From NCBI RefSeq assembly GCF_028473645.1, contig NZ_CP097269.1:4296001-4360000 (forward strand): a DNA stretch of 64,000 nucleotides, written 5' to 3'. The DNA is from Acidovorax sp. GBBC 1281 (GTDB taxonomy: Bacteria; Pseudomonadota; Gammaproteobacteria; Burkholderiales; Burkholderiaceae_C). The position numbers and the translations under genes are program-made. Positions 34,543 to 42,919 of this stretch are shown here, piece after piece. The notes under the pieces were generated by a model. The model was not told where the DNA came from. It made no database searches and worked only from the letters and a program-made list of their open reading frames with translations. Numbering within the stretch: position 1 is the first letter of the stretch; each line of letters begins with the position of its first letter.

Positions 34543-35415
34543 AGCGTGTTATGAACTTCCCGCCGCAGCTAGCCCCCGTGCAGCGGCGGGCAACATGAGC
34601 ACTGCAAACACCAGAAAATGCAGCCCGCCGAGCACTTGCGGCAACCGCTCATAGTCCCGGGAGAGCCTGCGGAACCTCGCCAGCCAACCAAAGCTTCGCT
34701 CCACCACCCAGCGCCGCGGCAGCAGTACAAAGCCTTTCTTCGCCTCGGGCAGCTTCACGATCTGCAGATCGATGCCGTTGTCCTGCGCCGCCTTGGATGC
34801 CGCCTTACCCGTGTAGCCTTGGTCTGCCCAGGCCCGTTGCACCGTATGGCCAGTGGCCTGCTGCACGTCCTCGCACAACTGGTGCACCTGAGCGCGCTCT
34901 TGCTCGTCGGCCGGCGTGACATGTACCGCCAGGAGATGGCCCAGCGTGTCCACGGCCATGTGCACCTTGCTGCCTCGCTTGCGTTTGTAGCCGTCATAGC
35001 CTGCACGTGGGCCACTCTCGCAACTCGATTGCAGCGTTCGCCCGTCCATCACCACGGCGCTGGGCTGGCCCTGGCGCCCTTGGGCCACGCGGATGATGGA
35101 GCGCAGATCAGAGACCATGGCCTCGAAGCAGCCCGCATCCAGCCACCGCCGGCTCTGCTGGTAAACCGCTTCCCAGGGCGGCAGATCGTTGGGCAGCATC
35201 CGCCAGGGCGCTCCCGCGCGCACCAGCCAGCGCAGCGCGTTGAAGACTTCTCGCAGATCATGCTCGCGCTGGGGCGCGTGCTGGTCCATCAGGGTCAGGT
35301 AAGGCGCAGCGAAGCTCCATTCTTCATCGCTGACGTCTGTTGGGTAGGGCTTGCGGGGCATCTGCAAACTCTACCCTTGGCTTCGCTCTCACGGAGCAAA
35401 GTTCATAACACGCTC
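34542..35415 (-). mobile_element. IS5-family element (IS427-like), 874 bp
   Basis: Terminal repeats GAGCGTGTTATGAAC at 34542 and its complement ending at 35415. It is flanked by TA at 34540-34541 and 35416-35417, matching the 2-bp TA duplication of IS427-type members. It sits 13 bp before the phytase-like gene start and may remove or supply that gene's promoter. Confidence 0.88.
34549..35367 (-). CDS. IS5 family transposase (IS427-like)
   Basis: A 272-residue transposase read as a single frame: PYPTDVSDEEWSFAAPYLTL, FNALRWLVRAGAPWRMLPND, then catalytic Asp in AVVMDGRTLQSS, Asp in RAWADQGYTGKAAS and Glu in RRWVVERSFGWLARFRRLSR. Members of this group often need a frameshift between two frames; here none is needed. 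Two close ATGs (35367, 35361) are possible starts. Coding ends 7 bp from the IS terminus. Confidence 0.9.
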   Translation of the reverse strand: MQMPRKPYPTDVSDEEWSFAAPYLTLMDQHAPQREHDLREVFNALRWLVRAGAPWRMLPNDLPPWEAVYQQSRRWLDAGCFEAMVSDLRSIIRVAQGRQGQPSAVVMDGRTLQSSCESGPRAGYDGYKRKRGSKVHMAVDTLGHLLAVHVTPADEQERAQVHQLCEDVQQATGHTVQRAWADQGYTGKAASKAAQDNGIDLQIVKLPEAKKGFVLLPRRWVVERSFGWLARFRRLSRDYERLPQVLGGLHFLVFAVLMLPAAARGLAAAGSS

Positions 35416-35428
35416 TAATCTGCGCGCC

Positions 35429-36682
35429 ATGCCCGACACCCTTTTCAGACGACTGCCTCGCAGCCCACGGGGCTGGTGCGCCGCATGCGCCGCTTGCGCC
35501 ATGGCCGCCGCGGCTGCGCTTGCCGCATGCACCGGCGCGCAGGGCCACCGGGTGCAAGACGCGGCTGCGCCTGCCGCGCTGCGCCTGATCGGCACCGCCG
35601 CCATCGCCCCCGGCACCGAGGTGCTGGGCACGACCTTCGGCGGCATCTCGGGCATCGACTACGACCCGGTGCAGGACCGCTGGCTGCTCATCAGCGACGA
35701 CCGCTCGGCCCTGCAGCCGGCGCGCATCTACACCGCGACGCTGCGCTACACCGCCACGCACCTGGAGACCCCCGCGATCACCGGCACCGCACCGCTGCGC
35801 CAGGCCAGTGGCGCGCCCTACCCTTCGCCGCGGCAGGCCGCGCCCGATGTGGACGTGCCCGATGCCGAAGCGGTGCGCTGGCTGCCGGGCGGGCACACTT
35901 TTTTGTGGACCAGCGAGGGCGACTTCGCGCGTGGCTTCGGCCCGCAGTGGCGCGAACACCGGGCCGATGGCGCTTGGGTGCGCGAGCTGCCCTTGCCCAC
36001 GGTGTTCGGGCGGGTGCCCGACTTCCGGCGCGGGCCGCGCGCCAATGCCACGCTGGAAGGACTGGCGCTGTCGCCGGACGGCCGAACGGCCTGGCTGGCC
36101 ATGGAAACGGCCTGGGTCCAGGACGGCCCGCGTCCCACGCCCGAGGCCCCGGGCGGGCCGCTGCGCATCACGGCGATGGACGTGGCCAGTGGCCGGCCCC
36201 TGCGGCAGATCGCCTATGTGCCGGACGCGGTGCCGAGCGCACGGCGCATCCCGTGGGGACCACAGCTGAACGGCGTGAGCGAGGTGCTCGCCGACGGGCC
36301 GCACCACCTGCTGGTGCTGGAGCGCAGCTACAGCGCGGGTGCGGGTTTTTCCGCGCGGCTGTACCGCATCGACACGCGCGCGGGCAGCAACACGCTCGCG
36401 CTGGAGGCGCTGCAGACCGAAGGCGCGCGCAACCACACCGCCGTGCCCAAAGCCTTGGTGGCCGACCTGGACCAACTGGGCGCGGACCCGCTGGACAACC
36501 TGGAGGGCATGGCCTGGGGCCCGCCGCTGGCCGGGGGTGGGCGGGTGATCGTGTTCGTGAGCGACGACAACTTCAATCCCGCGCAGGCCACGCAGTTCAT
36601 CGCGGCGGAGTACCGGGACGCGGCCGCGGTGCCGCCGCCCAATCCCGCGCCCGAGCCCGCGCCCGCGCGATCCGAGCCATGA
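35429..36682 (+). CDS. Phytase-like esterase-domain lipoprotein
   Basis: A 417-residue exported protein. The signal ends in a lipobox-like LAAC (Cys about 34). The body is the esterase-like activity of phytase domain (PF13449), a beta-propeller: GGISGIDYDPVQDRWLLISD, DVDVPDAEAVRWLPGG, NATLEGLALSPDGRTAWLA and a C-terminal NLEGMAWGPPL, FVSDDNFNPAQATQFIA. The acidic DxDxxDxE-like stretch may bind calcium. Substrate unknown. The IS5 element ends 13 bp before its start, so its own promoter is gone. The stop overlaps the AraC gene (ATGA). Confidence 0.87.
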   Translation: MPDTLFRRLPRSPRGWCAACAACAMAAAAALAACTGAQGHRVQDAAAPAALRLIGTAAIAPGTEVLGTTFGGISGIDYDPVQDRWLLISDDRSALQPARIYTATLRYTATHLETPAITGTAPLRQASGAPYPSPRQAAPDVDVPDAEAVRWLPGGHTFLWTSEGDFARGFGPQWREHRADGAWVRELPLPTVFGRVPDFRRGPRANATLEGLALSPDGRTAWLAMETAWVQDGPRPTPEAPGGPLRITAMDVASGRPLRQIAYVPDAVPSARRIPWGPQLNGVSEVLADGPHHLLVLERSYSAGAGFSARLYRIDTRAGSNTLALEALQTEGARNHTAVPKALVADLDQLGADPLDNLEGMAWGPPLAGGGRVIVFVSDDNFNPAQATQFIAAEYRDAAAVPPPNPAPEPAPARSEP

Positions 36683-37539
36683 GCGCCGACGGACTGCCCA
36701 CGCGCCGGGACTGGGTCGTGCAGGCGGGCGACGGCGATCGCTTGCCGTGCATCGAGGCGTATTTCCAGGGCCACGGGTATGCGCCGCACCGGCACGACAC
36801 GTATGCCCTGGGGCGCACGCTGGCGGGTGTGCAGAGTTTTCGCTACCAGCGCGCGGGCCGCCACAGCCTGCCGGGGCAGAGCATGGTTCTGCACCCCGAT
36901 GAGCTGCACGACGGCCATGCCGGCACGGGCGAGGGCTTTCGCTACCGCATGGTGTACGTGCCGCCCGCGCTGCTGCAGCCCATGCTGGGCGGGCGGGCGC
37001 TGCCCTTCGTGGCCGGCGGCGTCAGCGACGACCCGCGGCTGGCAGCGCCCATCCAGGCGCTGCTGCACCGCATGGATGGGCCGCTCGATCCGCTGCAGGA
37101 GCAGGACGCGCTGTTCGACCTGGCCCAGGGCCTGTGCGCGGCGGCCGGCCAGCCCTCCCGCCGCGGGGTTTGCGATGCCGCCGCCGCCGAGCGCGCGCGT
37201 CAGTTCCTGCACGACCATGTGCGCGCGGCAACGCCGGTGACGCTGGCCGACCTGGAACGCGCCAGCGGCCAGGACCGCTGGCGCCTTTCGCGCGACTTCC
37301 GGGCGCTGTTCGGCACCAGCCCCTACCGCTACCTGACGCTGCGGCGCCTGGACCTGGCGCGCGCGCTCATGCGCCAGGGCCTGGGTGCGGCGCAGGCGGC
37401 CGATGCGGCGGGCTTTTTCGACCAGAGCCACATGACGCGGCGGTTCACCCAGGCGTTCGGGGTGCCGCCGGCCCGATGGCTGCGCATGCAGGCCGGCCCG
37501 GCCGATGCGTGCACGATCGTGCAAGACGCGGGGGCCTGA
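36679..37539 (+). CDS. AraC family transcriptional regulator
   Basis: A 286-residue AraC regulator. The N-terminal cupin-like sensor (residues 20-110: PHRHDTYALGRTLAGVQSFR, SMVLHPDELHDGHAG) precedes the two C-terminal HTH motifs (about 175-275: VTLADLERASGQDRWRLSRD, GTSPYRYLTLRRLDLARALM and AADAAGFFDQSHMTRRFTQA). The N-terminal type with HPDELHDG is common in AraC proteins that control exporters of the LysE/RhtB class. It is coupled to the phytase-like gene by ATGA; the target is unknown. Confidence 0.9.
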   Translation: MSADGLPTRRDWVVQAGDGDRLPCIEAYFQGHGYAPHRHDTYALGRTLAGVQSFRYQRAGRHSLPGQSMVLHPDELHDGHAGTGEGFRYRMVYVPPALLQPMLGGRALPFVAGGVSDDPRLAAPIQALLHRMDGPLDPLQEQDALFDLAQGLCAAAGQPSRRGVCDAAAAERARQFLHDHVRAATPVTLADLERASGQDRWRLSRDFRALFGTSPYRYLTLRRLDLARALMRQGLGAAQAADAAGFFDQSHMTRRFTQAFGVPPARWLRMQAGPADACTIVQDAGA

Positions 37540-37583
37540 GTTGCCTAACCTGGGCGCTTTCCCTTCGACCAGAAAGCCCCCGC

Positions 37584-38015
37584 ATGCCAAAAGCCACGAC
37601 CCCCTCCACCGCCACCGCCCCCTTCACCGCCAACGTGCCATCGGCCCCCGCCAGCCACGCGGCGATCAACCTGGCGCACAAGTTCTCGCTGATCGATGCG
37701 CTCTGGCAACCCCGCGTGGTGGCCGAGATGAACGGCTACCAGTTCAAGCTGGCCCGCATCGACGGCGAGTTCATCTGGCACTGCCATGCGGATACCGACG
37801 AGGCGTTCTTCGTGGTGCAAGGCAGGTTGCGCATCGAACTGCGCGACGGCGACTTGGAGCTGAACGCCGGCGAGATGTTCGTGGTGCCCCGGGGCACCGA
37901 GCACCGGCCCTGCGCCTTGGGCGAGGTGTGGCTGATGCTGGTGGAGCCGCGCGGCGTGTTGAACACGGGCGACAGCGGGGGCGAGCGCACGGCGCCGAAC
38001 GACCGCTGGGTGTGA
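37584..38015 (+). CDS. Cupin domain protein
   Basis: A 143-residue single-domain cupin. After a Thr/Ala/Pro-rich leader the conserved barrel is seen: YQFKLARIDGEFIWHCHADT, DEAFFVVQGRLRIELRDGD and GEMFVVPRGTEHRPCALGEV, with metal ligands probably His (HCH), Glu (DEAFF) and His (EHRP). Similar small cupins are of unknown activity, perhaps isomerases or sensors. It lies 44 bp after the AraC gene. Confidence 0.87.
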   Translation: MPKATTPSTATAPFTANVPSAPASHAAINLAHKFSLIDALWQPRVVAEMNGYQFKLARIDGEFIWHCHADTDEAFFVVQGRLRIELRDGDLELNAGEMFVVPRGTEHRPCALGEVWLMLVEPRGVLNTGDSGGERTAPNDRWV

Positions 38016-38102
38016 CCGGGGGCGGCGGGCAAGGCCCGCGGCGGTCCCGGGGCACTGCCCGCGCGTCGCAGGGGGCGGCCGCACTTGGGGTACAACCGGC
38101 GC

Positions 38103-38774
38103 ATGAAAGCGAAGTCCTTCCAGGATCTGAAGCCGCTGCGCCAGGCCCTGGCGGAGGCGGCCGAGCGCGAGGCGCGGCTGCAGCGCGAGCGGCTGGAGGC
38201 CGCGCGCCGCGCGCGCGCCGAACTGATGCTGTTCGAGACCGCGGTGGGCCCGGTGCAGGCCCTGCGCGGGCAGCACGACCGGCGCTGGCACCGGGCCGCG
38301 CCGCCCGAGCCGTTGCCCGTGCAGCGCGCGCTGGACGAAGAGCGCGTGCTGATGGAATCGATCAGCGACGAGTTCGACGTGACGACCTTGCTGGACGTGG
38401 ACGACCAGATGAGCTACCGCCGCAGCGGCATCGGCCCGGAGGTGACGCGCCGCCTGCGCGCGGGCCACTGGAGCATCCAGCGGCAGCTGGACCTGCACGG
38501 CCTGCGCACCGACGAGGCCCGCGAGGCCCTGGGCGAGTTCATCCGACTGGCGCACCGCACCGGCCTGCGCTGCGTGCGCGTGGTGCACGGCAAGGGCCTG
38601 GGCTCGCCCGGCAAGACGCCGGTGCTCAAGGGCCGCGTGCAGAGCTGGCTGGTGCAAAAGAAGGAGGTGCTGGCCTTCGTGCAGGCGCGCCCGGCCGAGG
38701 GCGGAGCGGGCGCGCTGGTGGTGCTGCTGCAGCCGGTGCTGCGGCGCAGCAGCCCCGGCCTGCCAACGCACTGA
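38103..38774 (+). CDS. Smr/MutS2-like endonuclease domain protein
   Basis: A 223-residue stand-alone Smr protein (YdaL/SmrA type). The N-terminal third is a charged helix (AEAAEREARLQRERLEAARR), followed by a linker and the Smr domain (about 130-215): RQLDLHGLRTDEAREALGEF (LDLHG motif), CVRVVHGKGLGSPGKTPVLK (HGKG motif) and LVVLLQP. Such domains nick DNA or cleave RNA in ribosome rescue. The start overlaps an apparently independent leader. Confidence 0.9.
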   Translation: MKAKSFQDLKPLRQALAEAAEREARLQRERLEAARRARAELMLFETAVGPVQALRGQHDRRWHRAAPPEPLPVQRALDEERVLMESISDEFDVTTLLDVDDQMSYRRSGIGPEVTRRLRAGHWSIQRQLDLHGLRTDEAREALGEFIRLAHRTGLRCVRVVHGKGLGSPGKTPVLKGRVQSWLVQKKEVLAFVQARPAEGGAGALVVLLQPVLRRSSPGLPTH

Positions 38775-38812
38775 TCGCCAAAAAGCCTGCCAGCACAATG
38801 GAATCGCCGGCA

Positions 38813-38837
38813 TATTGCTATTGAAAACATAGCAATA
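38813..38837. terminator. TATTGCTAT/ATAGCAATA stem-loop between convergent genes
   Basis: A perfect 9-bp stem with loop TGAAAAC lies between the convergent Smr gene (stop 38774) and cpdB (stop 38880). The position fits a bidirectional terminator. The same motif recurs at 42444 and, shortened, at 32752. Confidence 0.6.
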
Positions 38838-40779
38838 GGGCAGGCAGCGGAGGTGTGCCTCGCCCTGCGCTGGCGTTTTCTACTTCGACAGGTCGAGCCG
38901 GTACTTGGAGGTGCCCTTGCCCGAGCCGTCGTCTGCCGCCAGCAGCGTGATGTTGGCCAGGCCCGCCGCCTGCGCCACGGGCAGCGCGTTGGCGCCGGAG
39001 CTGAACACGACCGGGCCGGCCGTGGCCACCTTGGTGAAGCGCCAGCTCTTGGCGGCGCCGTTGGCCGCGCGGGTGACGTTGGCGTTTCTGCGGATGTAGT
39101 CGATCACCACGTCGCGGTTGGCGTCCGGCGAGGCCCAGATGGTGCCCGAGCCGTCCAGCTTGTCGATGAAGCTCTTGCCACTGGTGGCGCGGTAGTTGTT
39201 GGTGGCGATCAGGAACTCCTGCGCCGCATTGATGGGCTGGCCCTTGTAGGTGAGGTTCCTGATGCGGCGGCCGGTGGGCTGCGTGACGTCGATCTCGTAC
39301 TGCACGTCGGCCGTGGTGAACATGTCGAAGTTGTACCCGGGGAAGGTGCTGATGAGTGGCTGCTCGGCGGTCTTGGCCGGGTCGATCTGGTTGAAGCGCT
39401 TGGCAGCGGCCTCCAGCCAGCCCTGGATGTCGGCGCCGTTCACCTTCACCGCGTACACGGTGTTGGGGTAGAGGTACAGGTCGGCGGCGTTGTATATCGC
39501 CAGCGGCCCGGTGGCCACGTCGGTGTAGTCGGTTCCGCCCTGGAAGCCCGACTTGAACGGCGCGCTCACCGACAGCACGGGCAGTTGCGCGTACTGCGGC
39601 AGGTTGGCGGCCACGTAGGCGGCCACGTAGTCGCGCTGGGCCTGGTTCACGATCTGGATCGCGCCGGGGTCGCCCACGTCGGCGAACAGCGTGCTCATGC
39701 GGAAGTCGGTGCTGCCGATGGGCGTCTTCACATAGGCGATGGCGGCCTGGTGCTGCTTCTCCACCAGCGGGGCGACGGTGGGGTCGGCGTCCACGTACAC
39801 GGTGGCGCCCGAGGCGTTCTTGCCCTGGATGTTGCGCAGCTCGCTCCGGGTGGCGGCCTTGTCCACGGCCCAGGCCGTGCCGTCCCATTTCAGGGCGAGC
39901 TGGATCACGCCCAGCGCCTTGCCCCAGGAGCTGGCCATTACGGCGGGCACGCCGTTGATGGTGCCGGCCTTGTTGTCCACGCCCGCCTGCGAATAGGCCG
40001 GCGTGGCGGCGGTGTCGGGGAACACGCTGTGCTGGTGGCCCATGACCATGGCGTCGATACCCGCCACCTTGGACAGGTACAGGCCGGGGTTCTCCATGGT
40101 GGCCGAGTAGGCGCCCGCATCGAGCCCGCCGTGCAGCAGCGCCACGACGACGTCGGCGCCCTTGGCGCGCAGCTCGGGCACGTACTTCTGCGCGGCCTCG
40201 ACGGCGCCTTCCGTGTACACCTTGCCGTCCAGGTAGCGCTTGTCCCAGTTCATGATGCCGGGCGTGGTGAAGCCGATCACGCCCACCTTGATGGGCAGCT
40301 TGATCTCGTTGCCGTCCGCCCCCTTGGAGACCAGCGTGCGCTCCAAGATCGTGTAGGGCTGCACCAGCGGCTTCTTGGTCTTGCTGCTGTACACGTTGGC
40401 CAGCACGGCGGGGTAGCCGGCGCCGGCGCATTTTTGCGCGGCATCGACGCCATCGACCTCCATGCCGCCGCCCAGCACCTGGTTGAGGAAAGGCAGGCCA
40501 TAGTTGAATTCGTGGTTGCCCAGCGTGCCGGCATCGAAGCCCAGGGCGCCCATGGCCTTGTACATGGACAGCTGCTGCGTGCAGGGGATGGCCTTGACCA
40601 CCGCCTCGTAGTCGGCCAGCGCCGTGCCCTGGATGGTGTCGCCGTTGTCGACCAGCAGCGTGTTGGCGAACTCCTTGCGCGCCTGGCGCACCAGCGTGGC
40701 GGTGCGCTCGAAGCCGTAGCTCTTGTCTTCGGCGAGCTTGAAGTAGTCGTAGCTGCGCACGTTGAAGTGCAGGTCAGTC

Positions 40780-42061
40780 GGGAGCCTCTCACAACCCCAT
40801 GTTTGACGAATCCGAATAGGGAGGAGTGGGCGCCAGTAGCCGTTTGAGCGTGATGAGGCCCAGCAACGGTCTGCGCCTGGGTGCATGAGGGGCCTTGCAG
40901 GCCCGGTGGCTCAGGCTTTCACCGTTTGCAGGCGCACTTGTGCCTTGCCAGTGGCGGGCTTGAAGAAAGCATCCACGCCCCGATGCAGGAACCAGGCCAG
41001 TCGCTTCATGTTGTAGCAGGCGGCCATCATCGTCATCCCCACCGTGGCGCGCGCCTGTCCGATGGTGCGCACGAACTTGCCCCCCAGGTGGCGGATACCG
41101 GCGAACACGTGCTCCACCTTGGCTCGTTTCTTTGCGATGCGCTGGTTGCGCCCCTTCTGGCATTCGCTCTGTGGTCGGCCCGCCTGCGCACGGCGCTGCA
41201 TCGCATCCACGAATCCCAGCACTTTCAGCATCTGGCACCTTTGGCGGCTCGGGTAGGCTTTGTCCGCATGCACTGCCCGCCCGGTGTTGTGCATGTCCAG
41301 CACCTCATCGAAGTGGTGCCCGTCGTGCTCGCTGGCCGTGCCCGTGGCGAGGCGGCGGATGAAGCCGTGCTTGAGGTCCACGCTCACGCTGAGCTTGTAG
41401 CCGAAGTGGCTTTTGCCGTGCTTCTTCGTGTGCGTGGCCTCCACATCCTTTTGCCTGCGTCGCGCTTGGCTCCAGTCCGGCTGCCCGCCTTGTGCCAGCG
41501 TTCGCCGCTCCTGCTGGCCGATGTGCTGTCGGGGCGCGGGCACCAGCGTGGCATCAATGGCCTGCCCGCCCCGGGCGATGTAGCCGTGGCGCTGCAGTTG
41601 GGCATCCACCCCCTGGAACAAGGCCGTTGCCCCGCCCACGCCAAGGCGCTCGCCAAAGCGCCAGATCGTGTTGCGGTCCGGCACGTTCATCGCATCCTGC
41701 AACAGGCAAAACCGCTGGTAGCTCCCCCGGTCCAGCAACTGATACTCCATCTGCTCATCGGACAGGTTGTACAGCCGCTTCAACACCAGGATGCGCACCA
41801 TCACCTCGGTGGGGTAGGCGGGCCGACCGCCCCGGCGGCCACCCCCGCGTTCGATCAAGGCATCCACCAGCCGGGCCAGTTCTGCGAAGTCGATGTGCCG
41901 CGCGATCACCTGCAGCGGATCGCCCACCTCATCTCTCTTGTGTTGGCGCGAGGCCTCAGCGAACAGGTCGAACTTCAGGGCGCTACGGGGAGTGATCATG
42001 GCAAAGGATGGAGCACGCATTCTCGATCAACAAGGGACCGGATGGGTTTTGAGAGGTTCCC
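40780..42061 (-). mobile_element. IS5-family element (1282 bp), copy B
   Basis: Inverted copy of 31049-32330. A 4-bp direct repeat AGTC flanks it (40776-40779 and 42062-42065); the exact duplication could be read as longer because neighbouring bases also match. The interrupted cpdB frame is restored exactly when the element is removed, so this insertion is clean and probably recent. Confidence 0.95.
40911..41999 (-). CDS. IS5 family transposase
   Basis: Identical translation to the protein at 31111 (362 residues; DDE residues in GGQAIDATLV, VHADKAYPSR and KVEHVFAGIR). It is on the same strand as the interrupted cpdB, so an outward promoter of the IS could drive the downstream cpdB portion. 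Confidence 0.93.
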   Translation of the reverse strand: MITPRSALKFDLFAEASRQHKRDEVGDPLQVIARHIDFAELARLVDALIERGGGRRGGRPAYPTEVMVRILVLKRLYNLSDEQMEYQLLDRGSYQRFCLLQDAMNVPDRNTIWRFGERLGVGGATALFQGVDAQLQRHGYIARGGQAIDATLVPAPRQHIGQQERRTLAQGGQPDWSQARRRQKDVEATHTKKHGKSHFGYKLSVSVDLKHGFIRRLATGTASEHDGHHFDEVLDMHNTGRAVHADKAYPSRQRCQMLKVLGFVDAMQRRAQAGRPQSECQKGRNQRIAKKRAKVEHVFAGIRHLGGKFVRTIGQARATVGMTMMAACYNMKRLAWFLHRGVDAFFKPATGKAQVRLQTVKA

Positions 42062-42226
42062 AGTCGTCTCCAGCACGGCCAGCGTGGCGGTGGCGCCGGC
42101 GTGGTTGTCGCCGTCGCTGCCACCGCAGGCGGCCAGCAGGGAGGCGGCCGCGATCGCGGTGAAGGCAGCAAGGGCAGTCCGGCGGGTGGCCGGCGGGAGG
42201 TCTTGGCGTGGGAGGGTATCCAGCAT

Positions 42227-42484
42227 GCAATGGCCTGGGGGTTGGGTAAAGGCGAGAGTGTCATGGCGCCGTTTGACACTGTCGTGACGCGCCACCGGCC
42301 TGCGCCGATGCGCCGCGCCCCCGCTTGGCCCGCGCGCTTCAGCCCGCGGCCGTGCCCCCCTACGCAACCGCCGCCGCCAGGTCCGGCCCGGCAGGAAGGT
42401 GCCGAGCCATATGGCCCACCAGACCAAGCGATACTAGGGCATATTGCTATAAAAAACATAGCAAACCACAACAACCCGGTGGCA
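42227..42484. other. Gap between cpdB start and truncated haemoglobin gene
   Basis: No gene is seen. It should contain the cpdB promoter on the minus strand and includes the stem-loop at 42444-42464. Confidence 0.5.
42444..42464. terminator. TTGCTAT/ATAGCAA stem-loop
   Basis: A 7-bp stem with loop AAAAAAC, 20 bp after the haemoglobin gene stop on the minus strand. It resembles the element at 38813 in arms and loop length and probably terminates that gene. Confidence 0.55.
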
Positions 42485-42895
42485 TCACCCGCCGCGGTTG
42501 CGCATCCAGTCGGCCGTGCCCATGAAGCTCTCGCGCAGGCGCGTTCGCAGTTCGGCGGGTACGCCGGTCTCGCCCATGGCCTGGTCCATGCACGCGACCC
42601 ATTGGTCGCGTTCCTTGATGCCGATGGAGAACGGCAGGTGCCGCGCGCGCAGGCGCGGGTGGCCGAAGCGGCTCTGGTAATGGTCGGGCCCGCCGAGCCA
42701 GCCGCACAGGAACCAGAACAGCTTGTCGCGCGCGTCGGCCAGGGTGCTGCCGTGCGCGGCGCGCAGTTCGGCGTAGCCGGGTTCCAGGTCCATGAGGTCA
42801 TAGAAGCGGTCCACGAGCGTGCGGACCTTCTCCTCGCCGCCGATCCATTCGAAGGGCGTGGTGGCGGGAGCGGGCGGGGATTCGGGTGGAGACAT
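42485..42895 (-). CDS. Group II truncated haemoglobin
   Basis: A 136-residue 2-on-2 globin. Family features are PFEWIGGEEKVRTLVDRFYD (helices A-B with the Phe-Tyr pair), LFWFLCGWLGGPDHYQSRFG, HPRLRARHLPFSIG with the proximal His in RHLPF, and the Trp in RDQWVACMDQAM. Group II members bind O2 and NO and support nitrosative or oxidative stress defence. It is 24 bp after the MFS gene on the same strand. Confidence 0.93.
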   Translation of the reverse strand: MSPPESPPAPATTPFEWIGGEEKVRTLVDRFYDLMDLEPGYAELRAAHGSTLADARDKLFWFLCGWLGGPDHYQSRFGHPRLRARHLPFSIGIKERDQWVACMDQAMGETGVPAELRTRLRESFMGTADWMRNRGG

Positions 42896-42919
42896 GTCGG
42901 CGGGCGGCGGGTTGCAGGG

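Larger units (their letters stand above)
38880..42226 (-). pseudogene. cpdB: 2',3'-cyclic-nucleotide 2'-phosphodiesterase/3'-nucleotidase, split by IS5
   Basis: Without the IS5 element (40780-42061) and one AGTC copy, 42226-42062 joins 40775-38880 in frame to give 686 residues. The N-terminus is an exported lipoprotein-like signal (LAAFTAIAAASLLAACGG). The metallophosphatase domain shows VLETTDLHFN, VDNGDTIQG, GNHEFNYGL and MGHQHSVFP metal-ligand motifs, and the 5'-nucleotidase C-terminal domain follows (PLAIYNAADLYLYPNTVYAV, FPGYNFDMFTTADVQYEID). The insertion after residue 55 separates the signal from the enzyme, so a periplasmic product cannot be made. Confidence 0.92.

Noticed and set aside
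35476..37539. Long alternative frame over the phytase-like and AraC genes
   Set aside because: Its first part is Arg/Ala-rich and out of frame with the phytase-like gene; only its last part is the real AraC frame, whose start is 36679.
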